Positions 18,867 through 28,270 of a stretch of DNA of 64,000 nt are shown here, one piece after another. The position numbers and the translations under genes were made by a program. Origin of the DNA: Absicoccus intestinalis (GTDB lineage: Bacteria; Bacillota_I; Bacilli_A; Erysipelotrichales; Erysipelotrichaceae). The stretch is taken from positions 122,195 through 186,194 of the forward strand of contig NZ_JALBUS010000003.1 of NCBI RefSeq assembly GCF_033971885.1, given 5' to 3'. The notes below the pieces were generated by a model, which saw only the letters and a program-made list of their open reading frames with translations, had not been told where the DNA came from and ran no database searches. The first letter of the stretch is position 1; the number at the start of each line of letters is the position of its first letter.

Positions 18867-20246
18867 CTAAAACTGAATGCGTTTTGTGATATATGCTTCC
18901 AATTCATCCAATGGAACGCGAACTTGTTCCATCGTATCTCGATCACGAACGGTTACACAATGATCTTCTTGTGTATCAAAATCAACAGTTATGCAGTATG
19001 GCGTACCAATCGCATCTTGACGGCGATAACGTTTTCCGATACTTCCTGTTTCATCATAGGTACAACTACATACATCACATAATTGTTTAAAGACATCCAT
19101 AGCTGGTTCTTTTAATTTCTTTGATAATGGTAAAATAGCGACTTTATATGGTGCTAAGAATGGATGTAACTTCAATACGGTACGATCTTCTTTTTCTAAA
19201 TGTTCGATTTCATAAGCTTCAGACATAACGGCCAAAATCAATCGTTCGACACCGACACTTGGCTCAATGACATAAGGAATATATTTTTCATTGGTTTGTG
19301 GATCAAAATATTCCAGGGATTGTTTACTATGTTCTTGATGTGCTTTTAAATCAAAATCCGTACGATCGGCAATACCCCACAATTCGCCCCAACCAATTGG
19401 ATCTTGGAAATTGTATTCAATATCACTTGTACCATTGGAATAATGAGCCAATTCTTCCGGATCGTGTGCACGCAAACGAATATTTTTTTCATCCAAGCCC
19501 AGATCCTTTAAAAATTGTACGCAAGCTTTACAATAGTATTCAAACCATTCTTTATCCGTGCCTGGTTTACAGAAAAACTCTAATTCCATTTGTTCAAATT
19601 CACGCGTACGGAAAATAAAGTTTCCGGGAGTGATCTCGTTACGGAAAGACTTACCAATTTGACCAATGCCAAATGGAATCTTTTTCCGCATCGAACGTTG
19701 CACATTCTTAAAGTTTACGAAAATACCTTGAGCTGTTTCTGGACGCAAATAAATCGCATTTTTGGCATCTTCCAAAACACCTTGATAGGTTTTGAACATC
19801 AAATTAAATTGACGAATGCCTGTAAAATTTTTAGCTCCACATTTTGGACAAGCAATCTCATGATCTTTGATGAATTGTTCCATCTCTTCGTTTGACATTC
19901 CAGCAGCACTGACTTCATTATGTGTTGCTTCTTCGATCAATTGATCGGCACGAAAACGGGATTTACATTCTTTACAATCCATCAAAGGATCACTAAAACC
20001 ACCAACATGGCCACTGGCAACCCATACTTCTGGATTCATCAATATGGCTGATTGAATCCCGACATTATTTGGATCTTCATGGATAAACCGCTTCCACCAT
20101 GCTTTTTTTATATTATCTTTGAGCTCGATTCCTAATGGACCGAAATCCCATGTATTGGACAAGCCACCATAGATCTCTGATCCTTGGTAAACGAATCCGG
20201 CATTTTTCATGTGTGCTACCACATCGTTAAATGACAATCCACTCAT
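18867..20246 (-). CDS. glyS: Glycyl-tRNA synthetase, single-chain alpha2 type
   Basis: 459 residues of a class II synthetase (GlyQS). Recognisable are the N-terminal 'GFVYQGSEIYGGLSNTWDFGP', motif 2 'GIGQIGKSFRNEITP' and 'FRTREFEQMELEFF', motif 3 'VIEPSVGVERLILA', and the anticodon-binding C-terminus beginning 'LAPYKVAILPL'. A zinc-type insertion 'CKECKSRF..CPKCG' is present. It charges tRNA-Gly. GGAGAACAATA precedes the ATG. A hairpin separates it from recO, so it may have partly independent expression. No T-box fits into the 60-base gap. Confidence 0.96.
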   Translation of the reverse strand: MSGLSFNDVVAHMKNAGFVYQGSEIYGGLSNTWDFGPLGIELKDNIKKAWWKRFIHEDPNNVGIQSAILMNPEVWVASGHVGGFSDPLMDCKECKSRFRADQLIEEATHNEVSAAGMSNEEMEQFIKDHEIACPKCGAKNFTGIRQFNLMFKTYQGVLEDAKNAIYLRPETAQGIFVNFKNVQRSMRKKIPFGIGQIGKSFRNEITPGNFIFRTREFEQMELEFFCKPGTDKEWFEYYCKACVQFLKDLGLDEKNIRLRAHDPEELAHYSNGTSDIEYNFQDPIGWGELWGIADRTDFDLKAHQEHSKQSLEYFDPQTNEKYIPYVIEPSVGVERLILAVMSEAYEIEHLEKEDRTVLKLHPFLAPYKVAILPLSKKLKEPAMDVFKQLCDVCSCTYDETGSIGKRYRRQDAIGTPYCITVDFDTQEDHCVTVRDRDTMEQVRVPLDELEAYITKRIQF

Positions 20247-20277
20247 TATTGTTCTCCATTTCTATTTGTACCATGAC

Positions 20278-20302
20278 AAAAAAAGGCACAAAGATGTACC
20301 TT
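20278..20302 (-). terminator. Short hairpin terminator between recO and glyS
   Basis: Minus-strand AAGGTAC/GTGCCTT (one G-T pair) followed by seven T residues. It may be partial, since glyS follows 31 bases later without an obvious promoter. Confidence 0.6.
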
Positions 20303-20306
20303 AATA

Positions 20307-21041
20307 TTATATATCAATTTTGCTCGAAATTGAAGTTAAAAATCGTAAGCTCGATAGGTTTAAGTTTAGATAATACGCAATCCAACTTGCCCATTGTATA
20401 AAATCGGATTGATCCATCGTATAGTGCTGACAAAACGATTCGTAGGCAACGGGCTGTACATGAAATAAAGAATGAATTTGGATCAATTCGGCTTTCTTTT
20501 TTTTACCAATATGCGATGGATTGCAATAAGAACATAGAAAACCACCTTGTTTGATGGATAAGGCCTCAATAGAATGTGTCCGACCGCATTGAACACAATG
20601 ATCCACACAAGGATCGATTCCTTGATGATGAATGATTTCTTTTAAACAAAGACAGGCATACGTATATCCATTTGTATGGGTATGAAACGCTTGCCAACAA
20701 GTCGTCATAAGATGCATAAATGCTACATTGATGGGTCCTAAATGAACCAGATCATTGAGAACTTGACATGCGGTCTGTATTTCCAGATCTTCTAAAATAT
20801 GATAAAAATACTGTTTGTTTGCTCCATATAACAACAAGGGAAATCGATTGGGCCTTTCATCAATGGTAAGATGCACCAAACTAAATGGTTGGCATAGTAT
20901 GCGATTTTTTGATTGCATCGATTGTACACCGCGTGCTCGTACTCGCAAAATTTCATGGGATGTCAACAAAGTGATAATGGCATCTTTTTCACGATATTCT
21001 TCATTTTTTAAGATCAAAGCATCGATGTCTCTAGTCGTCAT
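20307..21041 (-). CDS. recO: DNA repair protein RecO
   Basis: 244 residues. The N-terminal OB fold begins 'MTTRDIDALILKNEEYREKD', the usual RecO opening, so I choose this ATG rather than the long upstream frame that would run back through era. A zinc finger follows at about residues 150-180 ('CVDHCVQCG' and 'CSYC'). RecO loads RecA onto SSB-coated DNA with RecF/RecR. The start lies 11 bases inside the end of era, giving coupled translation; an ATG three codons earlier is also possible. Confidence 0.88.
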   Translation of the reverse strand: MTTRDIDALILKNEEYREKDAIITLLTSHEILRVRARGVQSMQSKNRILCQPFSLVHLTIDERPNRFPLLLYGANKQYFYHILEDLEIQTACQVLNDLVHLGPINVAFMHLMTTCWQAFHTHTNGYTYACLCLKEIIHHQGIDPCVDHCVQCGRTHSIEALSIKQGGFLCSYCNPSHIGKKKKAELIQIHSLFHVQPVAYESFCQHYTMDQSDFIQWASWIAYYLNLNLSSLRFLTSISSKIDI

Positions 21042-21924
21042 CAAATTCATCCAATCCAAACGCCTTGATCTTGTCTTCGTGATTTCGCCAATTGGGTTCA
21101 ACACGAACATACAATTCCAATTCGACGCGTTGTCCAAGCAAGTCACTTAGCTCTTTTTGTGCCGCTAAGCGAATGGAACGAATCATTCTTCCTTGTTTAC
21201 CAATCAAAATGCCTTTCTGACTCTTCTTATCCACGACCACCATCATTTGAAGATGATACCCATTTGTCCTATGCTCGCTTTTTTCCAGTAAGACAGCTAC
21301 ACTATGCGGAATTTCTTCATGGGTACGCAATAAGATCTTTTCCCGTACGATCTCACACATACGAAAATTAAGATCATGATCACTTTTCATTTCTTCTGGA
21401 AATAAAGCAGGACCTTCTTTTAAATACGACTTCATCACTTTTAAAATTTCCGCTAAATTATCGGCTTTTTTGGCACTAATGGGAATGATTTCATCAAAAT
21501 CATAAACTTTAGACCAATTCAAACAAACATTCATCAGTTTTTCTTTGCTCATTTGATCAATTTTATTGATCAATAAGATGACTGGTTTATGAAGGGATTG
21601 AATGCGTTCAAGAATAAATGTATCCCCTGCTCCATAGGTTTCCATTCCATCCACGATCCATGCCAAAACATCACAATCTTCCATCGCCGAATAGGCATTC
21701 TTATTTAGAACACGACCCAATTGTTGCTGCGGTTTATGAATACCCGGGGTATCCACAAATACATATTGAGCATCCGGTTTTGTCAGGATGCCAGCAATGT
21801 TGTTCCGTGTAGTATTGGGCTTATCCGACATGATGGCAATTTTTTCTTTGAGCAATTGATTCATCAATGTACTCTTGCCCGCATTGGGACGCCCAATAAT
21901 CGCAATGAATCCTGATTTATACAT
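21031..21924 (-). CDS. era: GTPase Era
   Basis: 297 residues. The GTPase domain shows G1 'GRPNAGKST' (11-19), the G2 Thr region 'NTTRNNIAG', G3 'DTPG', G4 'NKID' and G5 'SAKK'. The C-terminal KH domain includes 'ILIGKQGRMIRSI' (GxxG loop), which binds the 3' end of 16S rRNA. Era takes part in 30S assembly and cell-cycle control. GGAGG precedes the ATG. It sits in the standard ybeY-dgkA-era-recO order. Confidence 0.97.
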   Translation of the reverse strand: MYKSGFIAIIGRPNAGKSTLMNQLLKEKIAIMSDKPNTTRNNIAGILTKPDAQYVFVDTPGIHKPQQQLGRVLNKNAYSAMEDCDVLAWIVDGMETYGAGDTFILERIQSLHKPVILLINKIDQMSKEKLMNVCLNWSKVYDFDEIIPISAKKADNLAEILKVMKSYLKEGPALFPEEMKSDHDLNFRMCEIVREKILLRTHEEIPHSVAVLLEKSEHRTNGYHLQMMVVVDKKSQKGILIGKQGRMIRSIRLAAQKELSDLLGQRVELELYVRVEPNWRNHEDKIKAFGLDEFDDD

Positions 21925-21937
21925 ACTCTGTTTCCTC

Positions 21938-22282
21938 CTAGATCACTTTTGGGATAAAAATCATAAGTCCGGTAATGGCTGCACAAAGACAAATGATCAA
22001 TACCCCAAAAGCAGCCATATCTTTGATTCGTTTTGCGCGTGGATCCCGTTTTAAACTGATATAATCCACACATCGTTCAATACAAGAATTGACGACTTCT
22101 GCCGCAATGACAAGGCCAATGCACCAAATGATCTTGAGCCATTCATCCCCATTTAACCGAAAGAGAAAGCCACATACGATCACAACAAGGCCAAACCCCA
22201 TTTGATAGCGAATACTGCGATCTTTCAAACAAGTCAAAAAGCCACAATAGGCATAATAAAATCTACCGAGAAACCATTTCAT
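21938..22282 (-). CDS. dgkA: Undecaprenol/diacylglycerol kinase family protein (DgkA)
   Basis: 114 residues with three membrane helices (about 30-47, 52-70, 92-110). The signature 'AAEVVNSCIERCVDYIS' followed by 'AKRIKDMAAFGVLI' corresponds to the DgkA active site, although the usual E-x-x-N-T-A-I-E reads E-V-V-N-S-C-I-E. In Gram-positive bacteria this family mainly phosphorylates undecaprenol, recycling the lipid carrier for wall synthesis. Its 5' end overlaps ybeY by 20 bases. Confidence 0.92.
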   Translation of the reverse strand: MKWFLGRFYYAYCGFLTCLKDRSIRYQMGFGLVVIVCGFLFRLNGDEWLKIIWCIGLVIAAEVVNSCIERCVDYISLKRDPRAKRIKDMAAFGVLIICLCAAITGLMIFIPKVI

Positions 22283-22718
22283 CCAATATCACATCCTGTA
22301 ATCCGAACATTTCTTTTTCATCTTCGGGGCTCATATGATCATATCCCATCAAGTGCAAAAGGCCATGGCAAAATAAGAAACAAGCCTCACGACGAATCGA
22401 GTGCCCATACTCTTTTGCCTGCAAACGAATTGCATCAACATTGATGAAAATATCACCTAGTTCATACTGATCTTCTTGTGTATATGCATCGTCTAGATCA
22501 TCTTGCAGCGCAAAACTAATGACATCCGTAGCTCGATCGATATTTCGATACATCCGATTGATTTCATGAATTCGTTCTGGTGTGACATAAATCACAGATA
22601 AGGACCAATTTCCTGGTCGATCCAATATTTCACATGTTTTTTCTAAGATAGCTTGATAGTCTTTTTTGAACCGATACATCATCGGATCTTTTGCTTCATT
22701 GATAAAAATAATTTCCAT
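22263..22718 (-). CDS. ybeY: Endoribonuclease YbeY (rRNA maturation factor)
   Basis: 151 residues ending in the zinc-binding signature 'HGLLHLMGYDH' (three histidines), with 'ELGDIFINVDAI' upstream as usual. YbeY acts in 16S rRNA 3'-end maturation and ribosome quality control. PhoH, the usual upstream partner, is missing here: the neighbour is a decayed ABC transporter. No ribosome site precedes the ATG; instead an extended -10 ends six bases before it. Confidence 0.95.
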   Translation of the reverse strand: MEIIFINEAKDPMMYRFKKDYQAILEKTCEILDRPGNWSLSVIYVTPERIHEINRMYRNIDRATDVISFALQDDLDDAYTQEDQYELGDIFINVDAIRLQAKEYGHSIRREACFLFCHGLLHLMGYDHMSPEDEKEMFGLQDVILDEMVSR

Positions 22719-22724
22719 ACTGAG

Positions 22725-22733
22725 AGTATATCA
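22725..22733 (-). promoter_or_regulatory. Extended -10 promoter of ybeY, predicted leaderless
   Basis: Minus-strand TGATATACT, with TGn immediately before TATACT. No convincing -35 is seen. The -10 ends six bases before the ATG, so the transcript should begin at the start codon. Confidence 0.55.
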
Positions 22734-22759
22734 TAAAAAGGGGCATTCTCCTGTCCCTT
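22734..22759 (-). terminator. Terminator after the permease pseudogene
   Basis: Minus-strand AAGGG...CCCTT hairpin followed by TTTTT, beginning at the stop codon of the decayed permease and lying just upstream of the ybeY promoter. Confidence 0.6.
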
Positions 22760-25196
22760 AGCTATTATTTTTTAGTACCGTATCCATCGTTATTTTATGG
22801 ATGCGTTGGATATCCAGCATCATCACGAACAGATAGCCAACAAAAACTAAAAGTATCATGCGAAGCTTGCCGTTCGCACTTAAGAAGAAAGCAAACCAAC
22901 CATCCATGGTTTGCATCATCTTCCAGATATATGCCATGAGCCATTCACTCACAAAGGACATTACGATGCAAACAATCAATACGACAATGATAGTTGGTCC
23001 GATGATGATTTTCGAAATTTCTTTTGTGGAATATCCTAAAATCTTGGTCATCGAAATGACATTTTCATTGCGTTCAATGATCAATTTGGTTAATAAGTAC
23101 AACAGGATCACGGCACATACAACACAAAGATATTGAAAATACGACATATAAGCTCCCATGGAATGATCAAGTTGTTTGGCCATTTTCAAAATGTCTTTTT
23201 ACTGATGGTCGTCACAATAGAATGACTATCGATATCATTGATCTTTTCATTAGAAAACCATCCATTGGTATAGTCATCAAAAAGCGATGTAAATTGCGTA
23301 TTGGTTGTAAAGACAGCAAGAGAACCTGAATAATCATAGATTCCTGCCACTTTTAATTCGTAGGTGGAAATCATATTGAGCATGCAAAACAATCGTATCA
23401 CCAACTTGGATATCGTATTTATCATGCATGCTTTGACTAATCAATATTTGATTTCCTTTCAAATGACGCAGTTGTTTGGATCGAGTAAATTGACTACTTG
23501 GTTTTACACCAAAAATGGACACCTCTTCTTGGAAAGAATTGGTTTTATAATTGAGTGTTTCCATCAAAAAAGATTCTGCTGATGAAACCGATGTTGTTAC
23601 ATCATCATCGGTTACGATTGTTTCATATTTGGCTAACATCAAACTCGATACATCGTTTTGATAATGTTTTAACGTATCGGGTAGGCCAATAGCCATAGAA
23701 AGCAAGATCATCACAAAGAAGATACCAACACATACAGTTGCATAAGTCGGTATATTCTGCAAAGTCATACGCCATTGGATTCGATGCAAAAATGATCCAT
23801 GTCGTAAAGAAATCGCATGACGTTGTTTGGCTTTGTGTAGATCATGTCGTAAGAAGGCCAATGGTGAAAATTTAAGTTTGCGATAAATCACCCATCCATC
23901 TATCACAAATATCAAACATAAAGGAATGATGGTCGTTTGAATAAAGGCATCAGCTGAAAACAAGGTGTGATACGTAGGTAAACTGTAACTATTATAATAC
24001 ATATTGACAACCACATTTTTTAATACCGTATAGCCTAGGAGATTGCCTATACAACATGAAACCAAAGTAATCAACATGGGCATGAGCATGTACTGTTTCC
24101 ATAAGACTTTCCTGTCTTATCCAAGTGCTCGTAATGTTCCAATGACCGAGGCTTCTTTGGTGATAGTATTGCTGATAGTGATAGAAAAGATAAAAGCCAT
24201 CACCATGATCAATACATAAAGGATAACACCACTCATAGCTCGATCGGAACCCATATCATCGATTGTAAATTGAATCGTCTGATTCCTATAAACGGGTAAA
24301 AAATCTTCTATTTTATTCCCATTTGTGGTAATTTGTGTGATCAGTGCCTGTAAAAAATCATCCGATGCTTCTTTATCGGATCCTTTTTGATTCGTAAATG
24401 TATATGCATAATTATAATGGGTAGAAGTATCGATGGATGCAAAAGCAGCATCGGTAACTAGACCCACATCAAAGGTCAATGCATCGTACATGACATCACT
24501 GTTATTTTGAAACAGTGCCGAATAATCAACATTGGCCACAAAACCACTGACTGTAAAAGATTGGTTACCAATATGCAACGTATCGCCAACTTTAATATTG
24601 GCGTTATCGGCATGCATTCGATCAATGGCAATTTCATCATTTTTGGTTGGAAGCGATCCTTCCATCACACAAGCTGTATCGACTTTTTTGCGAATAGAGT
24701 AAATACGGATGACACTTGATCGATCATCCACTTTTTCGGTGGATTCTTTAAAAATTTGCATACACATTGACTGGTTGTGCAGTAAATGAAGTATCTTTTA
24801 AATTATATGTATCGATGGCTTTTTGATAAGCAGCATCTATTTCTTGATTGGCTTGTTCGTAGGCTTCTTGTCGATAGGCTTCGGGAACAGTTTGATCGAT
24901 TTTTTCATAAGCTTTCTGCTGATAATATGCTTTGATATTGGCTTTTTTGCCACTGGCAATATTTTTCAATGATTCATTGCTGGCTTGTTCTGTAATTCAA
25001 AATGACCGTCCTCTAAATGATAGGTCGATTGACTGGTTTTGACGCTAACTAACATACTGCCATTGGTCACATATATAGCCGAGACAAAACCAATGGTCAA
25101 GATCATAAATACACTCACCACCAGATATTTTATCCATTCAGCTCGTAATTCGCGTAAAATTCGTTTTCGTAGTGGATTCCTCATAATGGCTACCAT
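22758..25196 (-). pseudogene. FtsX-like ABC transporter permease, broken by four frameshifts and a stop
   Basis: One permease of about 810 codons can be followed through six fragments. It opens with 'RNPLRKRILRELRAEWIKYL' and a first membrane span, then has a Lys/Gln-rich extracellular helix, a MacB-type periplasmic-like domain, 'SVIGTLRALG' and several spans, and ends 'ITMDTVLKNNS'. Lesions: a T lost near 24995, an extra T in a T run near 24752, an in-frame TAA at 24117-24119 where GY is expected, an extra base near 23367 and a T lost near 23189. Correcting each restores a continuous sequence, for example 'NVYANFKESTEK'. Such permeases export lipids, peptides or antibiotics. Two genes of the system are damaged, so decay is more likely than sequencing error, although most lesions are in homopolymers. 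Confidence 0.85.
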
Positions 25197-25890
25197 TTCA
25201 ATGTCACTGCGGATACTTTTTCATGATTGAACGTATCATTTCGTACCGTTCCATCGTGTAAATGAATAATGTGATCAGCCATATGACAAATGGCTTCATT
25301 ATGAGTAACCATCAATATGGTGTTCCCATATCGTGCATTGATGGTTTCAATCAAAGTAAGAATTTCTTTTGAGGTATGATAATCCAAGGCACCAGTGGGT
25401 TCATCACATAATAACAAACTGGTATTTTTAACGATGGCTCGACCAATAGATACACGCTGTTGTTGACCACCAGAAAGCTGATTAGGAAACTTATCGCGAT
25501 GATCCCACAATCCCAAAATTTTGATCAATTCATTCACATCCAATGGATCATCGGCAATGTAAGCACCCGTTTCAATATTTTCCGTAACAGTTAGATTGGG
25601 AATCAAATGATACATTTGAAAGACATAACCAACATGTTTCCTCCGATATTGGGTCAAATGCTTGTCATCCATCGTTTCTAATACAGTATCGCCAATTTGG
25701 ATGGTTCCACAATCAACAGTATCAATTCCACCAATGATATTAAGAAGGGTCGATTTACCGGAACCGGAAGGGCCTAGTAATACACAAAATTCGCCTTGTC
25801 TTAACGAAAAACTCACATCTTTTAATACATTTTGTACAGAATCACCATATTCATATTACACAGATCATTAACTTTTAAAAAAATGTTCAT
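25190..25890 (-). pseudogene. ABC transporter ATPase (MacB/LolD type), frameshifted near its start
   Basis: The ATG at 25890 has an ideal AAGGAG site and begins 'MNIFLKVNDLC', but one A appears lost near 25857 (AAATAT read as AATAT), which shifts the frame. Downstream the sequence is intact: Walker A 'GPSGSGKST', 'QLSGGQQQRVSIGRAI', Walker B 'LLLCDEPTGALD' and the H-loop 'VTHN'. An internal GTG at 25816 could give a 208-residue protein lacking the first strand, so partial function cannot be ruled out. The end overlaps the start of the broken permease by seven bases. Confidence 0.78.
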
Positions 25891-26029
25891 TGGCTTCTCC
25901 TTCTTGTTTTTTGCTCCAATGTAAAATATGACGCTTAATAAAAAATAAAATATGAACAAGGAACAAAACGATACATAGACTCAATAATCCCATCCAAAAA
26001 GAGTTCGTAGCCATCAATAATCGATTCAT
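25868..26029 (-). CDS. 53-residue single-span membrane protein
   Basis: A short gene read directly from the sequence: ATG with GAGGTG upstream, a hydrophobic span about residues 10-31 ('FWMGLLSLCIVLFLVHILFF'), then a basic, charged tail. It starts two bases after the DUF3793 stop and its end overlaps the ATPase start, so it belongs to the operon. I do not recognise the family. Small one-span proteins often accompany DUF3793 or transporter genes, but a role here is only a guess. Confidence 0.65.
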   Translation of the reverse strand: MNRLLMATNSFWMGLLSLCIVLFLVHILFFIKRHILHWSKKQEGEANEHFFKS

Positions 26030-26031
26030 CT

Positions 26032-26589
26032 TTAACACCTCTTTTCATCCGTCACAATAGCTGCACACATCGCAATCCCCTCTTGTACCATCGTTCGATA
26101 GGATGTCGTACATTGATGAATCTGATCAAATCGTTGTTTTGCCTTTTCTACATCGCCATATACTTTCCAACAACCAATCCATTTACATTCCCTTTGTTCA
26201 ATGAAACCGATGACATCTTCAATTGAATAGCCTAAAAAGATACCTACTTCATGAGGAAATATATCGCCTTGTTGAAGACGGTGAATCAAATGGGCAACAC
26301 AACAAACGGGATGCGTATTGGTATAGCCATAGGGTTCCAGTAAACATTGCACTTTTTGATCCGTTAAGATCTTTTCAATATCTTTTGAACGATAGATATA
26401 AACAAGTACGCGATCATTCATGATCCGGATGGGAATTAGACGAATTCCTTTTGGTACTAAGATCCGATTGATTCGCACACATTCTTCTACCAACGATTGA
26501 TGGTCATGATAAGGACAATTAAACAAACTTCCTGCTTTGATTCCTGCAAGTGTAGGTGCTGCTTGATGCATGATATCCATTTCCGACAT
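26032..26589 (-). CDS. DUF3793 family protein
   Basis: 185 residues. The opening 'APTLAGIKAGSLFNC' and the later 'HPVCCVAHLIHRL', 'FPHEVGIFLGYSIEDVIGFIE' and 'WKVYGDVEKAKQRFDQIHQC' are the hallmarks of DUF3793, a cytosolic family of unknown function with conserved Cys and His. It is found in anaerobic Bacillota, often, as I recall, near iron or flavodoxin genes. Its own start is clear (AGGAGAAAAAC). It leads an operon with a 53-residue membrane protein and the decayed ABC transporter, behind a promoter with two inverted repeats that look like operators. Confidence 0.75.
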   Translation of the reverse strand: MSEMDIMHQAAPTLAGIKAGSLFNCPYHDHQSLVEECVRINRILVPKGIRLIPIRIMNDRVLVYIYRSKDIEKILTDQKVQCLLEPYGYTNTHPVCCVAHLIHRLQQGDIFPHEVGIFLGYSIEDVIGFIEQRECKWIGCWKVYGDVEKAKQRFDQIHQCTTSYRTMVQEGIAMCAAIVTDEKRC

Positions 26590-26600
26590 GTTTTTCTCCT

Positions 26601-26652
26601 GTTAGCTTTATCTAACTATTTATATGTTAGCATAGACTAACTTTAGAGTCAA
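26601..26652 (-). promoter_or_regulatory. Promoter with two GTTAG-N6-CTAAC operators before DUF3793
   Basis: Minus-strand TTGACT, 17-base spacer and TAACAT with TGC before it. An inverted repeat GTTAG-N6-CTAAC (26626-26641) covers the spacer and -10, and a second copy with the same arms (26601-26616) lies 25 bases downstream, over the transcript start. The arms resemble half sites of DtxR/IdeR-type metal repressors, but that assignment is inference. Confidence 0.7.
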
Positions 26653-26680
26653 AACCGGAATGTTCATTTTCCTCCTACAT

Positions 26681-26710
26681 AAAAAAGCCGAATCGCTGTT
26701 AGATTCGACT
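26681..26710 (-). terminator. Terminator after ccpA
   Basis: Minus-strand stem AGTCGAATC/GATTCGGCT with a seven-base loop and six T residues. Confidence 0.85.
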
Positions 26711-27722
26711 ATTTTACTGATGCTCGTTTTAAGAAGCTATAGGTCATTTCGATTTGTTTATTTAATGGTTGTCGCTTATCTTTATCCTCTACCAACATCT
26801 TCGTCAACAATCGCATAGCAACCGCTCCCATATCGTATTCAGGAATGTTGTAAGATGAAATATGTGGACGAACCATATTCAGATATTTATTGTTGAGAAT
26901 ACAAATCAATTCATAGTCATCCGGTACTTTATAGCCGGCTTCTATGGATGCATTTAATACAGCAATCGCCTGCGAATCACGCAATGTGATGACCATTTGA
27001 CTTGGTTTCATCTTTTTAAAATGTTCCGTTAAGAAAACATAAGAAGATTTATAAGAATCATCATAAGAAATATATTTTTCAAATTTCTTCCCTTTTTCTT
27101 CAAAGGCTTTATCAATACCATTCTTCAATTGCTCCATCATGGAAAGATTCAATTTGTCTTCCACCAAAGCAATATCTTCAACGCCTTTATCGAAACAAGC
27201 ATTAACTAGATCATAGGCCATTTGCTCAAAATCTAAATATACATTTCCCACATTGGCAATATTGGTTTCTGGAATCTTACTACCAACAATGACCATTGGA
27301 ATTTGATATTCATTTAAAACTTCTAATTCATCTTCAGAAAAATTATCATTAAATAAGATGACACCATCCACTCTGGACTTAATGATGGATTCGATGACAT
27401 CTTGCATCCTGGAAATTCCCTTGGATGTTGTATGAAACATAATATTGTAATTATAGATCTTTGCCACATCCATCAACCCATTTAGGATCTTTGCATGATA
27501 TGGAAACATTTTTTCGCCCATAACGATGGATACGGTCGTTGTTTTGGATAAAGCCAGTCCTTGTGCAATCGCATTGGGTTTATAGCCTAATTTCTCAATG
27601 GCTTTTTGTACTCGGATCCGTGTATCTTCACGAACGACATTGCTGTCGTTGATCACACGTGAAACCGTAGCCAAAGATACATCCGCCTCTTTTGCGACAT
27701 CGTATATCGTTATTCTTTTCAT
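26709..27722 (-). CDS. ccpA: LacI-family regulator, probably catabolite control protein CcpA
   Basis: 337 residues. The helix-turn-helix 'TIYDVAKEADVSLATVSRVIN' (4-24) and hinge 'NAIAQGLALSKTTTVSIVM' are followed by a periplasmic-binding-like effector domain ending in 'DMGAVAMRLLTKMLVED'. The opening and this C-terminal block match CcpA, which binds cre sites with HPr-Ser46-P. The order murC - YtxG-like - YtxH-like - regulator mirrors the Bacillus subtilis murC-ytxG-ytxH-ytxJ-aroA-ccpA region, which supports the call. 'SYNIPEYDMGAVAM' fits the dimer interface. It overlaps the preceding gene by four bases. Confidence 0.8.
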   Translation of the reverse strand: MKRITIYDVAKEADVSLATVSRVINDSNVVREDTRIRVQKAIEKLGYKPNAIAQGLALSKTTTVSIVMGEKMFPYHAKILNGLMDVAKIYNYNIMFHTTSKGISRMQDVIESIIKSRVDGVILFNDNFSEDELEVLNEYQIPMVIVGSKIPETNIANVGNVYLDFEQMAYDLVNACFDKGVEDIALVEDKLNLSMMEQLKNGIDKAFEEKGKKFEKYISYDDSYKSSYVFLTEHFKKMKPSQMVITLRDSQAIAVLNASIEAGYKVPDDYELICILNNKYLNMVRPHISSYNIPEYDMGAVAMRLLTKMLVEDKDKRQPLNKQIEMTYSFLKRASVK

Positions 27723-28270
27723 TCGCTACCTTCGTCTTTCTTATCAAAAAATTTCTGAATGCCACCAAAAACGGCTTTGTTGAACTTATCCGTTAATTCT
27801 TCGGCAGCATCTACACCTTTCTTCAATCCTTCACTTTCTCGAACAATATCCAATCGTTTATCTGCCTTATCGACCAAATCAGCAATTTTATCATTGGACA
27901 TGAGAATTTCTGTCGTTGATTTAAAACCATCGACGATCAATCCGGTTGCCCCTTCGATTAAATCTTTGCTGGCATCAATGGTTTGTTTAAAATTATCGCT
28001 ATTCGATACATCCACAGCTTTCTGGCGTGTCGTATCAATGATATTTAATACGTTATCTTTCGCATTCGTAAGATTTTCTTTGATCTTCTCTGGATCGGAA
28101 TTTTCTTTTAAAACTTGTCGCAAATCATCAAAAACATCTTTGATTTGTTTCTTTCCTTCATCAACGACCTGTTCATTTTCTTTATTATCTTCTTCACGAA
28201 AAGAATCCAATTCTTCCAATGATTTTTCTTCAAGCTCATCGACTACATTTTTCTTTTCTTCAGCCATCAT
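27719..28270 (-). CDS. YtxH-like charged helical protein, function unknown
   Basis: 183 residues, highly charged and predicted mostly helical. Residues 1-50 are acidic with Glu/Asp runs; the middle has amphipathic repeats ('LRQVLKENSDPEKIKENLTNAKDN') and a short less polar stretch 'DLIEGATGLIVDGFKS'. No signal or clear membrane span is seen. It overlaps both neighbours by four bases. Its place between the DUF948-like gene and ccpA corresponds to ytxH in Bacillus subtilis, a general-stress-related gene of unclear function. The sequence match is loose. Confidence 0.65.
   Translation of the reverse strand: MMAEEKKNVVDELEEKSLEELDSFREEDNKENEQVVDEGKKQIKDVFDDLRQVLKENSDPEKIKENLTNAKDNVLNIIDTTRQKAVDVSNSDNFKQTIDASKDLIEGATGLIVDGFKSTTEILMSNDKIADLVDKADKRLDIVRESEGLKKGVDAAEELTDKFNKAVFGGIQKFFDKKDEGSE

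Noticed and set aside
21042..21146. Longer N-terminus for RecO reaching into era
   Set aside because: The extra 35 residues are era codons in another frame and have no ribosome site; the family opening is at MTTRDIDAL.
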